Counted from the first letter of the stretch, positions 45,147 to 54,694 are shown. The stretch: 64,000 bases of DNA from Capnocytophaga sputigena (GCF_900446695.1 NZ_UAVP01000011.1:186001-250000), one strand, 5' to 3'. Numbers and translations are program-made. The notes: a model not told the origin generated them from the sequence alone.

Positions 45147-45727
45147 AAAAACAAATAGGCTTATTCTTTGGCTCGTTTAACCCTATTCATATAGGGCATC
45201 TCATCATTGCCAATCATCTGGTAGAACACAGTGCGATGGACGAATTGTGGTTAGTCGTAACTCCTCAAAACCCATTTAAAGAAAAACAATCGCTGTTAGA
45301 CAACCACTTGCGGTTAGAAATGACAAATTTAGCAATAGATGAATATCCCAAGTTAAGAGCTTCAAACATCGAATTTCAGTTGCCTCAACCCAATTATACA
45401 GTAAACACTTTAGCCTATTTGGAAGAAAAACACCCTCAAGCTAACTTTGCCTTAATTATGGGGGAAGACAACCTAAAGAGCTTTCACAAATGGAAAAACT
45501 ACGAGTATATTTTAGCTAATTACCCTATTTATGTATATCCTCGTATTTCAGAGGGAGATATCCCAGAATCCTTAATCAATCACCCACAAATCACCCGTAT
45601 AAATGCCCCTATTATTGAACTCTCTGCTACTTTTATACGTGAAGAACTCAAAGTAGGGCGCAATATACGTCCATTACTCCCCGAAAAAGTATGGCAATAT
45701 ATCGATAAACTGGGACTCTATAGATAA
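45143..45727 (+). CDS. nadD: Nicotinate-nucleotide adenylyltransferase
   Basis: Forms deamido-NAD from nicotinate mononucleotide and ATP. The 194 residues have the nucleotidyltransferase signature GLFFGSFNPIHIGHLIIA (6-23), VVTPQNPFKEK, LIMGEDNLKSFHKWK, and the terminal ISxTxxR-type motif LSATFIREELKVGRNIRPLLP. Translationally coupled to gmk by a 4-base overlap. Confidence 0.96.
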   Translation: MKKQIGLFFGSFNPIHIGHLIIANHLVEHSAMDELWLVVTPQNPFKEKQSLLDNHLRLEMTNLAIDEYPKLRASNIEFQLPQPNYTVNTLAYLEEKHPQANFALIMGEDNLKSFHKWKNYEYILANYPIYVYPRISEGDIPESLINHPQITRINAPIIELSATFIREELKVGRNIRPLLPEKVWQYIDKLGLYR

Positions 45728-45740
45728 AAAATTTATCAAT

Positions 45741-45780
45741 GTCTCTCCAAGATACTCCAAGTCTCTCCGAGATACTCCCA
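45741..45780. repeat. 20-bp tandem duplication after nadD
   Basis: GTCTCTCCAAGATACTCCAA followed directly by GTCTCTCCGAGATACTCCCA (two differences). No other role visible. Confidence 0.7.
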
Positions 45781-45826
45781 AAACTTCATTTTTCAGTAAT
45801 TTGATCATCAATAAAATTAAAACAAA

Positions 45827-46291
45827 ATGCCAAAAACAAAAATACTAATGGTTTGCTTAGGCAATATTTGCCGTTCACCTTTAGCCGAAGGTGTGATGAG
45901 AAGCAAACTCCCTTCCGATAACTTTGAAGTAGATTCAGCTGGTACTGCCAATTATCACGTTGGTGATGCCCCTGATGATCGTTCTATTGCTTCTGGTAAA
46001 CAACACGGAATAGACATCTCTATGCTTAGAGGACGACAATTTTCTGCCAAAGATTTCTCACACTTCGATTATATCTTCGTAATGGACAGAAGTAACTACC
46101 AAAACGTAATCCGTCTTGCTAAAAACGAAAAAGAACGTGCTAAAGTACATTTTTTAGCCGATGCTTTAGGAGGAATGGCTCAACGCGAAATCCCCGACCC
46201 TTATTACGGTACAGAAGCCGATTTTGAGAATGTTTATCAACTCATTGATGAAGCCTGCACAAAAGTTGCTCACAAACTATCTAACCCCTAA
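45827..46291 (+). CDS. Low-molecular-weight protein-tyrosine phosphatase
   Basis: 154 residues, full length. The catalytic P-loop is CLGNICRSP (Cys 10, Arg 16), and the general-acid Asp is in EIPDPYYG. It may dephosphorylate a tyrosine kinase of capsule export or other substrates. No kinase is nearby. Starts 99 bases after nadD, past a 20-bp tandem repeat. Confidence 0.95.
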   Translation: MPKTKILMVCLGNICRSPLAEGVMRSKLPSDNFEVDSAGTANYHVGDAPDDRSIASGKQHGIDISMLRGRQFSAKDFSHFDYIFVMDRSNYQNVIRLAKNEKERAKVHFLADALGGMAQREIPDPYYGTEADFENVYQLIDEACTKVAHKLSNP

Positions 46292-46306
46292 CTACTATCT
46301 CCTAAA

Positions 46307-46927
46307 ATGGACTTCTCATCTAAACTCTTAGAAAACGCCGTATACGAAATAGCACAATTACCCTCTATAGGCAAGCGCACCGCCTTGCGTTTAGCACTGC
46401 ATTTGCTCAAGCAACCCGAAGAGCAATCCTTGCAGTTAGCACAAGCCATTGTAGCATTACGAACCCATATACAGTACTGCAAAAATTGCCACAACATCTC
46501 CGATGTAGATATTTGTGAAATATGCGCCAATCCCACTCGTGACATAGGCATCATTTGTGTTGTAGAGGATTTCCGCGATGTAATGGCAATAGAGAACACT
46601 GGTCAGTTCAAAGGACAATACCACGTTTTAGGAGGTAAAATATCTCCCATTGATGGGATTGCCCCCTCCAATCTACACATTGCCTCACTGATAGAAAAAG
46701 TAAAGGCAGGCAAAGTAACAGAACTCATTCTCGCCCTGAGCAACACTATGGAAGGTGATACAACCAACTTTTATATCTACAAACAAGTAGAGCCCTATCA
46801 TATCACTATCTCCACCATTGCACGCGGCATAGCTGTAGGCAGCGAACTCGAATACACTGATGAAGTAACCTTAGGTCGCAGCATCGCCCATCGCATCCCC
46901 TTTGAAAAAGCGATCAAAGCAGTATAA
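46307..46927 (+). CDS. recR: Recombination protein RecR
   Basis: RecFOR-pathway clamp that helps load RecA at gaps. The 206 residues show the helix-hairpin-helix start [17 protein letters not shown], the zinc-binding [16 protein letters not shown] (C4), and the Toprim segment [14 protein letters not shown], ending with [17 protein letters not shown]. It is the last core gene before the accessory island; the C-rich minisatellite begins at its stop codon. Confidence 0.96.
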   Translation: MDFSSKLLENAVYEIAQLPSIGKRTALRLALHLLKQPEEQSLQLAQAIVALRTHIQYCKNCHNISDVDICEICANPTRDIGIICVVEDFRDVMAIENTGQFKGQYHVLGGKISPIDGIAPSNLHIASLIEKVKAGKVTELILALSNTMEGDTTNFYIYKQVEPYHITISTIARGIAVGSELEYTDEVTLGRSIAHRIPFEKAIKAV

Positions 46928-47125
46928 CCCCACCCCTCCCATTACTCCCACCCCTCCCACCCCTCCCATTACTCCCACCCCTCCCATTACTCCCACCCCT
47001 CCCATTACTCCCACCCCTCCCATTACTCCCACCCCTCCCATTACTCCCACCATTCCCACCGCTCCCACCGCTCCCACCACTCCCACCACTCCCATCCCTG
47101 CCCGTGCTGCTCACTCCCCTCTTTA
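46926..47125. repeat. C-rich minisatellite at left edge of the island
   Basis: About 170 bases of an 18-bp unit CACCCCTCCCATTACTCC (at least five near-perfect copies), degrading to CCACCGCTCCCACCACTCC units, and ending CTGCCCGTGCTGCTCAC (to 47114). The minus strand is a dense series of GGG and GGGG runs that could form G-quadruplexes. Open frames on both strands here are repeat artefacts. The stretch from 47126 to 47220 is AT-rich and holds ACATTTGCC, a weak -7-like word, near 47177. Confidence 0.85.
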
Positions 47126-47220
47126 AAAATTCCCTAAAAAAATCCTATTTCATTAGGTTATTCAACTTTTTTACATTACATTTGCCGCACTGTATAAAAT
47201 AAAGATATAATAACCTGATT

Positions 47221-50200
47221 ATGAGTTCCAAGTTTTTTACTAATACAGAAGGAAATACCTTGTTCAAGAAATTTGAAGGGATTATTAAAGCAATGAAACC
47301 AGCAGCTTTTAAAGCTGTTTCAGCTTATTTTCGTTCTTCAGGCTACTTTAAAATGCGTGAGATGCTAAAAGAAGTAGAAGAAGTTAAAATCTTAGTAGGT
47401 ATCAATGTAGATACTCTTATAGCTGATGCTCAAAAAAGAGGAATTCTCTACTTTAAAAATTCGGATAAAACTAAAGAAGAGTTTGAAAAGTGGTTTATTG
47501 AGGATGTAAAAGAAGCTCAATACTCTAAAGAAGTAGAAGAAAGTATCTTGCAGTTTATTCAAGATATTGTAGATAAGCGCATTGAAGTAAGGGTACACAA
47601 TAGTCAATCTATTCACGCTAAATTCTATATTATTTTACCAAAAGAACATAGTGAATATACTGATGGTTGGGTAGTAATGGGCTCTTCTAATCTTACTGAT
47701 GCAGGTATTGGTAGTAAAAAAGCTCCTAACTATGAATTGAATATAGCTTTAAAGGACTTTGATGATGTAGAATTTGCAAAAAAAGAGTTTGATAAACTAT
47801 GGGAAGACTCTGATGTATTACTTCCTGCTGATGTAGACGGACTAATTAAGAAAACTTATATTGGGCAAGCGTTTACTCCTTTTGAAATATTTATAAAACT
47901 ACTTATAGAGTATTTTGGAAAAAATATTGATTACGACCCTAATACAGTGGGCGACTTACCCTCAACTTACAAAAAATTAAGTTATCAAATAGACGCTGTA
48001 AACCAAGGGTTTGAAATGCTACAAAAGCACAATGGTTTTTTCTTAGCCGATGTGGTTGGATTAGGAAAAACAGTTATAGCTTCGATGATAGCAAAACGTT
48101 TTTGTATAGCTAATGGTTTTGCACAAACTAAAATATTAGTAGTTACTCCTCCAGCAGTAGAAAAGAACTGGAAGCAAACTTTTAAACTTTTTAGGTTAGA
48201 TAAAAATACTAAGTTTATCACTAATGGTAGTCTCAATAAAATAGTAGATGAAAAGGATTTGGATAACTATTGGGAAATAGATGAATATGATTTAATTTTA
48301 GTAGATGAAGCACATAAATATCGCAATCATAGATCGCAAGGTTTTGATTACTTACAACGAATTTGTAAAACCCCACGAAAAGCGGAAGGACTTATAGAAG
48401 GAGATAAGAAAAAAGTAATACTTATTTCAGCGACCCCTCTTAATAACCGTCCGGAAGATCTTTATTATCAAGTACAACTATTCCAAGATATTCGTACAAG
48501 TACTTTAGAAAAAGTAAATAATTTGCAAAACTTTTTTGCTCCATTGATTCGTGAATACAAAGATATTATGAATACTACCACTCCTGATATGGGAAAAGTA
48601 AGGAATATCTATAAGCAAATTCGTGAAAAAGTAATAGCTGAGATTACAGTGCGCAGGACACGAAAAGACCTTAAGAAATATCCTAAATATTTAGATGATT
48701 TAAAAGACCAAGGTATTATTTTCCCTGAAATTGCACCTTTACAAACTGTCGAATACCAATTTGATATTCCTCTTGGTAGATTGTTTTATGATACAATATT
48801 TAACTTAACAGATGATGATAAAATAGGTTATTATCGTTATCAGGCTATTCGCTTTTTGAACAAAGAGATACAAGAAAAATACTATGAAAAAGCTGAATTA
48901 GTATCTCAATCGTTAGCGGGTATTATGAAAACTTTAATGGTGAAGCGTTTGGAAAGTAGTTTCGTAGCATTTAAGAAAACATTAGAGAACTTATTAAAAT
49001 CAACCCAACGGATGATTGAAATGTTTGAAAATGACAGAGTTTATATTGCGCCTGACTTAAATATCAACACTCTATATGAAAAAGGTTTTTCGGAAGAGGA
49101 AATAGAAGAGATAATCCTTCAGAAAAATGCAAAAAATGCAAGAAATAATATCTTTTCGGCAGATGATTTTGATCCTGCTCTCTTAGAAGGATTAAAAAAA
49201 GATGCAAGTTCACTGAAAACACTTTTTGAAAAATGGGAAAAAATAAAGAATGACCCTAAAATAGATAAGTTATTTAGTATTCTAAATAGTACTTTACTTG
49301 ATAAAGAAAAGAATCCTTCACAACAGTTAATTATTTTTACTGAAAGTAATGATACAGCTGATTATTTAACAGAAAAACTTTCAACTAAAATAGCACCTAA
49401 CAAAATATTGAAAGTTTCTTCAGAAAATAGAAGTAAAATATTTGATGATATTCAAGCTAACTTTGATGCCAACTATACAAAAGAACGAAAAAATGATTTG
49501 CAAATACTCATTACTACCGATGTGCTTGCTGAGGGTATCAACTTGCATCGTGCCAATGTATTGTTAAATTATGATACCCCTTGGAATGCTACTAAGCTAA
49601 TGCAACGACTTGGACGTATCAACCGAATAGGAAGTGAAGCAGGGATTGTGTATAACTTTATTTTTTACCCTTCAGCACAAGGTGATGAAGAAATCAAATT
49701 ATACAAAAAAGCCTATATCAAACTGCAAGGTTTCCATTCTGCTTTTGGAGAAGATGCACAAGTATTCTCTAAAGAAGAATTAGTAGAACAATTTGAGCTT
49801 TTTAAAGAAGGAGGTGAAGGAGAAGAAGACAAACGTTTGCACTATCTGCGTTTTATTCGTGAATTTAAAGATAATAACCCTAAGGAATTTAAACGTATTT
49901 CTAACATTCCTTTCAAAGCCCGTACAGCTCGTAAAAACGAAAACACTCCATTTGATGATGTGAAAAATGGTTCTATCATTTTTATGAAATCACCCTATAA
50001 AAGTGAGTTTTATAGAGTAAATGGGAAAGAAGAAATAGAAAGTATTGATTTTTTGGAAGCAGCCGAACGCTTCGAAGCTACTGTTTCGGAGAAAGGTTTT
50101 GAGGTGCCTGCATCTCATTATAAAGATGTAAATTTGGCACAAAGTAAGTTCGAAAACGATACCATACAAGCTAATATTGAAACTGTAACTCCGACTGATA

Positions 50201-50520
50201 AAGCAGATGGAAATACAATGCAAGCTAAAAAATTCTTACGTGATATAAAAGGAACTTTAAATAACGAAGAACTAAAAATAGCTTGTGATCAGCTTATCAA
50301 ACTTATTGACAAAGGTACTTTTACAAATATACCTACTGATGTAAAGAAGATACGACAGCAGTTAGATAAACAAAAAATAACATTTGGAAATGCTCAACAA
50401 CTTATTCTGAATTTAGCTAATAAATACGTAGTATCATCTTTTGATAGTATAAAAAATAATAAGGAAAAAGCATTGGATATATTACCCGAAATAGTAATCA
50501 CTGAAACATTTATTAAATAG
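47221..50520 (+). CDS. PLD-nuclease / SF2 helicase, restriction-type protein
   Basis: Predicted ATP-dependent DNA translocase/nuclease, the restriction half of a two-gene R-M system. The 1099 residues have an N-terminal phospholipase-D-type nuclease domain (about 1-200) with one HxK motif HAKFY at 132-136 and VMGSSNLTDAG, then an SF2/SNF2-like helicase: Walker A GLGKT at 280-284, DEAH at 362-365, motif III ISATPLNNRPED, and motif VI QRLGRINRIGS near 795. A single HxK per chain implies a dimeric active site. The C-terminal 250 residues are unassigned. The stop is followed after one base by the methyltransferase ATG, so they are co-transcribed. Related fused and split PLD-helicases occur in NgoAVII/CglI-like R-M, Mokosh and DISARM. 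Codon use is AT-richer than the flanking core genes. Confidence 0.85.
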   Translation: MSSKFFTNTEGNTLFKKFEGIIKAMKPAAFKAVSAYFRSSGYFKMREMLKEVEEVKILVGINVDTLIADAQKRGILYFKNSDKTKEEFEKWFIEDVKEAQYSKEVEESILQFIQDIVDKRIEVRVHNSQSIHAKFYIILPKEHSEYTDGWVVMGSSNLTDAGIGSKKAPNYELNIALKDFDDVEFAKKEFDKLWEDSDVLLPADVDGLIKKTYIGQAFTPFEIFIKLLIEYFGKNIDYDPNTVGDLPSTYKKLSYQIDAVNQGFEMLQKHNGFFLADVVGLGKTVIASMIAKRFCIANGFAQTKILVVTPPAVEKNWKQTFKLFRLDKNTKFITNGSLNKIVDEKDLDNYWEIDEYDLILVDEAHKYRNHRSQGFDYLQRICKTPRKAEGLIEGDKKKVILISATPLNNRPEDLYYQVQLFQDIRTSTLEKVNNLQNFFAPLIREYKDIMNTTTPDMGKVRNIYKQIREKVIAEITVRRTRKDLKKYPKYLDDLKDQGIIFPEIAPLQTVEYQFDIPLGRLFYDTIFNLTDDDKIGYYRYQAIRFLNKEIQEKYYEKAELVSQSLAGIMKTLMVKRLESSFVAFKKTLENLLKSTQRMIEMFENDRVYIAPDLNINTLYEKGFSEEEIEEIILQKNAKNARNNIFSADDFDPALLEGLKKDASSLKTLFEKWEKIKNDPKIDKLFSILNSTLLDKEKNPSQQLIIFTESNDTADYLTEKLSTKIAPNKILKVSSENRSKIFDDIQANFDANYTKERKNDLQILITTDVLAEGINLHRANVLLNYDTPWNATKLMQRLGRINRIGSEAGIVYNFIFYPSAQGDEEIKLYKKAYIKLQGFHSAFGEDAQVFSKEELVEQFELFKEGGEGEEDKRLHYLRFIREFKDNNPKEFKRISNIPFKARTARKNENTPFDDVKNGSIIFMKSPYKSEFYRVNGKEEIESIDFLEAAERFEATVSEKGFEVPASHYKDVNLAQSKFENDTIQANIETVTPTDKADGNTMQAKKFLRDIKGTLNNEELKIACDQLIKLIDKGTFTNIPTDVKKIRQQLDKQKITFGNAQQLILNLANKYVVSSFDSIKNNKEKALDILPEIVITETFIK

Positions 50521-50521
50521 T

Positions 50522-53500
50522 ATGAAAAATTTAAGACAAATACTCTCATCTCCTTATCATCAGGAAGATTGGATTAGCTTCTTGAAAGAACTTTTTGCTC
50601 ATAATTCAGGTACAGGAGTTATATTGCAAAAACCTCAAAGAATAGAGCTTTCTAAAAGTGAAAAAGTGAAAGAAGCTTATGAATTAGGTAATTATGAAAC
50701 TACCGAAGGGAGGCTTATTGGTATTTACCAAGTAAATATTAGTGAAGATATGTTGCTTTATCGCAACAAAGTAGGACTTCGCCAATTGATGAAGAATATC
50801 TACAAATATAATGTAGATGGTGTGTTGGTAGTTTTTGTACAAGAAAAGAAATGGCGGTTGTCATATATTTCTGAAATCATAAAAGAAGTAGATGAGAAAG
50901 GTAAGATTATTAAGGAAATTACGAATGAAAAACGCTTTACCTACTTGTTAGGAGAAGGAGAAAAGACAAAAACAGCCACAGATAGACTTCAACTTTTAGT
51001 AGGAAAAGAACTTTCGTTAGAAGATTTTAAAAATGCCTTCGCAGTAGAGGCACTTAACAATGATTTCTTTGATAGATATAAGGATATCTATGAAGATTTT
51101 GTACAACATATTATAGGGGTTCGTTATGAAATGGATAAAAAAACAAAAAAATATATTGAGATAAAGAAACACGAACCACACCCTAATTTTGATGGTTATA
51201 AGAACTATAAAGATTATCCTATGCCACATCCTGATAGTGAAACACAACCTTTTAAAAATAAGGAATATCCTAATCTTTTTAATGGAAATAAAAAAGCTGT
51301 TCGTGATTTTGTAAAACGAATGATGGGACGGATTGTCTTTTTGTACTTTATACAAAAGAAAGGCTGGTTAGCAGTACCTAAGGGTAAAAATTGGGGAGAA
51401 GGTAATTATGATTATTTATACCAATTGTATAAAGAAACACCTAGAGAAGACCAACCCTATTTTTATGAAAAACGTTTAGCTCCATTATTTTTTGAATGTT
51501 TTACAGATAAAAAGTCAGAGAGTGAAACAAATGACTTGCGTTTCCCTTATCTTAATGGTGGGTTATTTGATAAAACACAAGACCAACACTTTGATAAGGT
51601 AAATTTGCCTTACTCTATTTTTACTGAACTTTTTGATACCTTTAACTCCTACAACTTCACCGTCTATGAAGATGCTCCTAATGAGCATACCATAGCGGTA
51701 GACCCTGAAATGTTGGGACATATCTTTGAAAACCTTTTGGAAGACAATAAGGATAAAGGAGCTTTCTACACCCCTAAAGAAATTGTACATTATATGTGCA
51801 AAGAAAGCCTAAAAAACTTTTTACTTTCAAAAATAATCCCTAATGGTCAATCAGAAAAAGCAAAAGATGTTATTACAAAAATAATAGAGCATCAACCCCT
51901 TAATGAAGAGGAAAGAAAATATATAAAAGAAAAAGGGGATGTTATTACTACCTCTTTAGAAAATGTAAAAATATGTGATCCTGCTATTGGGTCTGGGGCT
52001 TTCCCTATGGGACTTTTGCAAGAAATATACTATATCAAAATTACCTTGCAACAATTAGGAATAACTCTAGAACAAACTGATGCTCAGATTAAAAAACATA
52101 TCATTGAGCAAAATATCTATGGAGTTGATATTGATGCAGGTGCAGTAGACATAGCCCGCTTGCGATTTTGGTTAAGTTTAGTAGTAGATGAACAACTTCC
52201 ACAACCACTTCCAAACTTAGACTTTAAGATTATGCAAGGTAATAGTTTGTTAGAAAGCTATCAGGGAGTAGATCTGAGTCATATAGGAAGTGAGGAAGAA
52301 ATTATAGTAGATGACCTCATTGACTATGGAGACGAATATAAAAGCTTCCAACAACTAACATTTTTTAGTGAAGCTCATAGAGAAAAGATACAAGAACTTA
52401 TCAAAGACTACTTCACTACAACAGAAGACAAAAACCTAAAGCGCAAAGAGATTAATGATCTTATAGAAGGAAAAATACACTATAAAATTATCTTTGAAAA
52501 ACACCTAATAGAGAAAAAAGTAAATGATTTTGAGAAGAAATTTGGTATCTCCTCTGAAGAAGAGCTAACTAAAAAACTTCAAAAAGGTATTCTTACTTCA
52601 AAAGGGAAAGAGTACAAAGCCTATATAGCTAATAAAAAACGGCTCTTAGAACTTGATTACATAGAAAACGAACTTATCAGTTTCCAAACCAAAATAGAAC
52701 GTCCTTATTTTCTTTGGCATTTATACTTTAAGAAAGTTTTTGACAAAGGAGGCTTCGATATTGTGATTGGAAACCCACCGTATGTTTCAACAAAAGGAGT
52801 CCCTGAGGAAGATAAACCTCTATTAGAATATGAATTTGGTTTTTCTGATGACTTGTATAACCATTTCTTTTTTAAAGGATATCAAATATTAAGGGATAAA
52901 GGGGTACTTTCTTTTATTACTTCTAAAACCTTTTGGACTACACAAACTAAAAGGAACTTACGGGATTTATTGCTTTCTCAGCGATTAGAATATATTTTTG
53001 ATACTGGTAATCCGTTTAAGTCGGCTATGGTAGATACTTGTATTACCTCTTTTTCTAAAGTAAAACCTGAAAATAATATTCTCTTGTTTTTAGATGGTAG
53101 TAAAGATTTAGAAAATCCTTTACATTATGACGTAGCCCAAAATGTATTTATTGATACCCAAAATTCAGTGATATTTAAACCTACTGAGTACAATATGAAA
53201 ATTCATAGTTTGTATGGCAAAAAAGTAAAAGAACTTTATGAACAGTGGTGGGATAAAATATCAACCAGCAAGAACATTAATAAGTACAGCAAAGAATTAG
53301 AGGCTTATAGACAAAGTTTGCAATCTGGTGATATTGCTTTGTTAGGTTGTTTGACTGAAGGAGGACAAGGATTGGCTACTGCTAATAACGGTAAATATAT
53401 AGCAGTAAGAAAATCTACCAAATGGGCTAAAAATATATTAGAATCGCGTCCTAAAAAACTTTTAGAGGTAGTAAAACGGTATAAAACAGCTGTTAAGGTT

Positions 53501-53938
53501 GCTAATGAGGAAGAAGCAAAAGACTATTTAGCCGCTCTTTCGGAAGAACAGATAGCAACACTTTTTGATGAACTAAAAGAGAAGTTTGGTAGAGATATTT
53601 TTGGGCAAGGCTATATTTACAGGCTTATAGAAGATGACGAAATGGCTGATGTAGAAACTCTTACTCAAGATGAAAAAGACAATGGTATAGAGCCTACTAA
53701 GAAATTCTATGTACCTTATGATAAGGGTGATAAAGACGGAAATCGCTGGTATTTAGAAACACCTTTTGCCATTGCTTGGAGCAAAGAAAATGTCGGATAT
53801 CTTAAAACTGACCCAAAAGCAAGGTATCAAGGGTATCAGTTCTATTTTAGAGAGGGATTTTGTTGGACTAATGTTCTAAATCCACAAGCAAGATTACTGA
53901 AAACAAAATTAAAAGTAAAATCTGTAAATGTGATGTAG
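50522..53938 (+). CDS. Eco57I-type N6-adenine DNA methyltransferase, C-terminal recognition domain truncated by frameshift
   Basis: Predicted to methylate adenine in a specific DNA sequence and mark self for the PLD-helicase. 1138 residues as read: an N-terminal region (1-380) with a possible but unproven nuclease-like NVDGVLVVFVQEKK; AFYTPKEIVHYMC near 416; SAM motif DPAIGSGAFPMG at 486-497; catalytic NPPY at 751-754; then the target-recognition part with LTEGGQGLATANNGKYIAV. The conserved QFYFREGFCWTNV near 1105-1117 carries the inverted repeat. The frame ends at TAG 53936. Removing two bases at TGTG (53929-53932) would join it to the frame at 53944 as SVNDVGSMSLSS, matching the silent cassette's VFDVLSMSLF. 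So the current C-terminus is shortened by about 107 residues. Confidence 0.88.
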   Translation: MKNLRQILSSPYHQEDWISFLKELFAHNSGTGVILQKPQRIELSKSEKVKEAYELGNYETTEGRLIGIYQVNISEDMLLYRNKVGLRQLMKNIYKYNVDGVLVVFVQEKKWRLSYISEIIKEVDEKGKIIKEITNEKRFTYLLGEGEKTKTATDRLQLLVGKELSLEDFKNAFAVEALNNDFFDRYKDIYEDFVQHIIGVRYEMDKKTKKYIEIKKHEPHPNFDGYKNYKDYPMPHPDSETQPFKNKEYPNLFNGNKKAVRDFVKRMMGRIVFLYFIQKKGWLAVPKGKNWGEGNYDYLYQLYKETPREDQPYFYEKRLAPLFFECFTDKKSESETNDLRFPYLNGGLFDKTQDQHFDKVNLPYSIFTELFDTFNSYNFTVYEDAPNEHTIAVDPEMLGHIFENLLEDNKDKGAFYTPKEIVHYMCKESLKNFLLSKIIPNGQSEKAKDVITKIIEHQPLNEEERKYIKEKGDVITTSLENVKICDPAIGSGAFPMGLLQEIYYIKITLQQLGITLEQTDAQIKKHIIEQNIYGVDIDAGAVDIARLRFWLSLVVDEQLPQPLPNLDFKIMQGNSLLESYQGVDLSHIGSEEEIIVDDLIDYGDEYKSFQQLTFFSEAHREKIQELIKDYFTTTEDKNLKRKEINDLIEGKIHYKIIFEKHLIEKKVNDFEKKFGISSEEELTKKLQKGILTSKGKEYKAYIANKKRLLELDYIENELISFQTKIERPYFLWHLYFKKVFDKGGFDIVIGNPPYVSTKGVPEEDKPLLEYEFGFSDDLYNHFFFKGYQILRDKGVLSFITSKTFWTTQTKRNLRDLLLSQRLEYIFDTGNPFKSAMVDTCITSFSKVKPENNILLFLDGSKDLENPLHYDVAQNVFIDTQNSVIFKPTEYNMKIHSLYGKKVKELYEQWWDKISTSKNINKYSKELEAYRQSLQSGDIALLGCLTEGGQGLATANNGKYIAVRKSTKWAKNILESRPKKLLEVVKRYKTAVKVANEEEAKDYLAALSEEQIATLFDELKEKFGRDIFGQGYIYRLIEDDEMADVETLTQDEKDNGIEPTKKFYVPYDKGDKDGNRWYLETPFAIAWSKENVGYLKTDPKARYQGYQFYFREGFCWTNVLNPQARLLKTKLKVKSVNVM
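53836..53873 (+). repeat. Inverted repeat, left arm (proposed inversion site)
   Basis: 38 bases that match the reverse complement of 54593-54630 at 32 positions, including the exact 17-mer GAGGGATTTTGTTGGAC at 53851-53867. It encodes the conserved QFYFREGFCWT of the expressed methyltransferase. Confidence 0.8.
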
Positions 53939-53943
53939 GTTCA

Positions 53944-54258
53944 ATGTCTTTAAGTTCTATTATTGACAAAATTCCAGATTTTTATTTTGTGATTCTTCTT
54001 AACTCAGATATACTATTTGATTATTACAGAGATTTTTTAAATATTACTGTAAATATACAAATTAATGATATTAGACAATTGCCTATTATAATTCCCACAC
54101 AAGAACAATTACAAATTTATAAGAAATTATTTGATGAAATAATTGTAATCAAAAAACAAGAATTTAATAGTATAATTGATGATATTACCTTTGAAAATAG
54201 AATAAAAAGAAAAGAATTTCAATTAAATAAATTAGTAAATGAGCTATATAGCATATAA
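53944..54258 (+). pseudogene. Detached C-terminal end of the methyltransferase recognition domain
   Basis: 104 codons in the frame shifted relative to the 50522 gene. The sequence (PDFYFVILLNSDILFDYY, then IQINDIRQLPIIIP, ending LVNELYSI) is homologous along its length to the silent cassette on the opposite strand. It is clearly the tail of the same protein, not a separate gene. It could be translated separately from ATG 53944, but no promoter or ribosome-binding site is visible. Confidence 0.85.
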
Positions 54259-54267
54259 CTCATTTAC
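54235..54267. repeat. Near-perfect palindrome where the two C-terminal cassettes meet
   Basis: GTAAATGAGCTATAT (54235-54249), spacer AGC, ATATAACTCATTTAC (54253-54267): arms agree at 14 of 15 positions. It encodes VNELYSI-stop on the plus strand and VNELYAI-stop on the minus strand. Confidence 0.85.
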
Positions 54268-54694
54268 CAAAATATCTATTTCTTGTTGAATGTTATCTAG
54301 TTCTACCTCATTTGAATACCTTTTTTTAATTTGGACAGCTTGTTTAAAAAGTTTTTCAAATTTATCTAAGGTAGTTTTATTAGGTATAATAATGGGTAAT
54401 TGCCGAGCATCGTTGATCTGAAAGTGAGAGGTGTTATTGATGAAATTATCCACATATAAACTAATTAACCTTGAGTTTATTAAACAAACATAATACCAAT
54501 CAGGTAATGAAGAAACTAAAGTAAATAAACTCATACTTAATACATCAAAAACACCATTCTTTTTGAGCCTTGATTTTAGATAAGTGCTATTTACATCTGT
54601 CCAACAAAATCCCTCCTTAAAGTAAAACTGAGGATTTCTGACTACAGGCATACCTTCCCCTTTTTTACCTGAGTTGGATTTTAAAAAGCCGACA
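54244..54694 (-). pseudogene. Silent alternative recognition-domain cassette of the methyltransferase
   Basis: The open frame on the minus strand runs without a stop from at least 54694 to the stop at 54244; an ATG at 54651 is internal and need not be used. Translation VGFLKSNSGKKGEG, then FYFKEGFCWTDVNSTYL, FDVLSMSLFTLVSSLPDWYY, HFQINDARQLPIIIPNKT, ending LVNELYAI. It lines up with the C-terminus of the 50522 protein throughout (VGYLKT; FYFREGFCWTNV; SMSLSSIIDKIPDFYF; IQINDIRQLPIIIPTQ; LVNELYSI). It has no N-terminal methyltransferase part and no promoter, so it is a silent cassette, not an independent gene. Inversion would place it in frame behind the catalytic domain. Confidence 0.85.
54593..54630 (-). 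repeat. Inverted repeat, right arm (proposed inversion site)
   Basis: Reverse complement partner of 53836-53873. The exact 17-bp core is at 54599-54615. It encodes QFYFKEGFCWT of the silent cassette on the minus strand. A second shared word, TGTCGG (53791-53796 and, reversed, 54689-54694), lies further out. Confidence 0.8.

Noticed and set aside
46926-47097. CRISPR array
   Set aside because: Units are directly adjacent 18-bp repeats without unique spacers, and there are no cas genes in the window.
46871-47126. Pro/Thr- and Gly-rich open frames over the left minisatellite on both strands
   Set aside because: They are read from an 18-bp (multiple of three) repeat, so all frames stay open; there is no start context or domain.
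54244-54651. Minus-strand frame as an independent 135-residue gene starting at ATG 54651
   Set aside because: The homology to the methyltransferase C-terminus begins before that ATG (to about 54694) and there is no promoter; it is a cassette.
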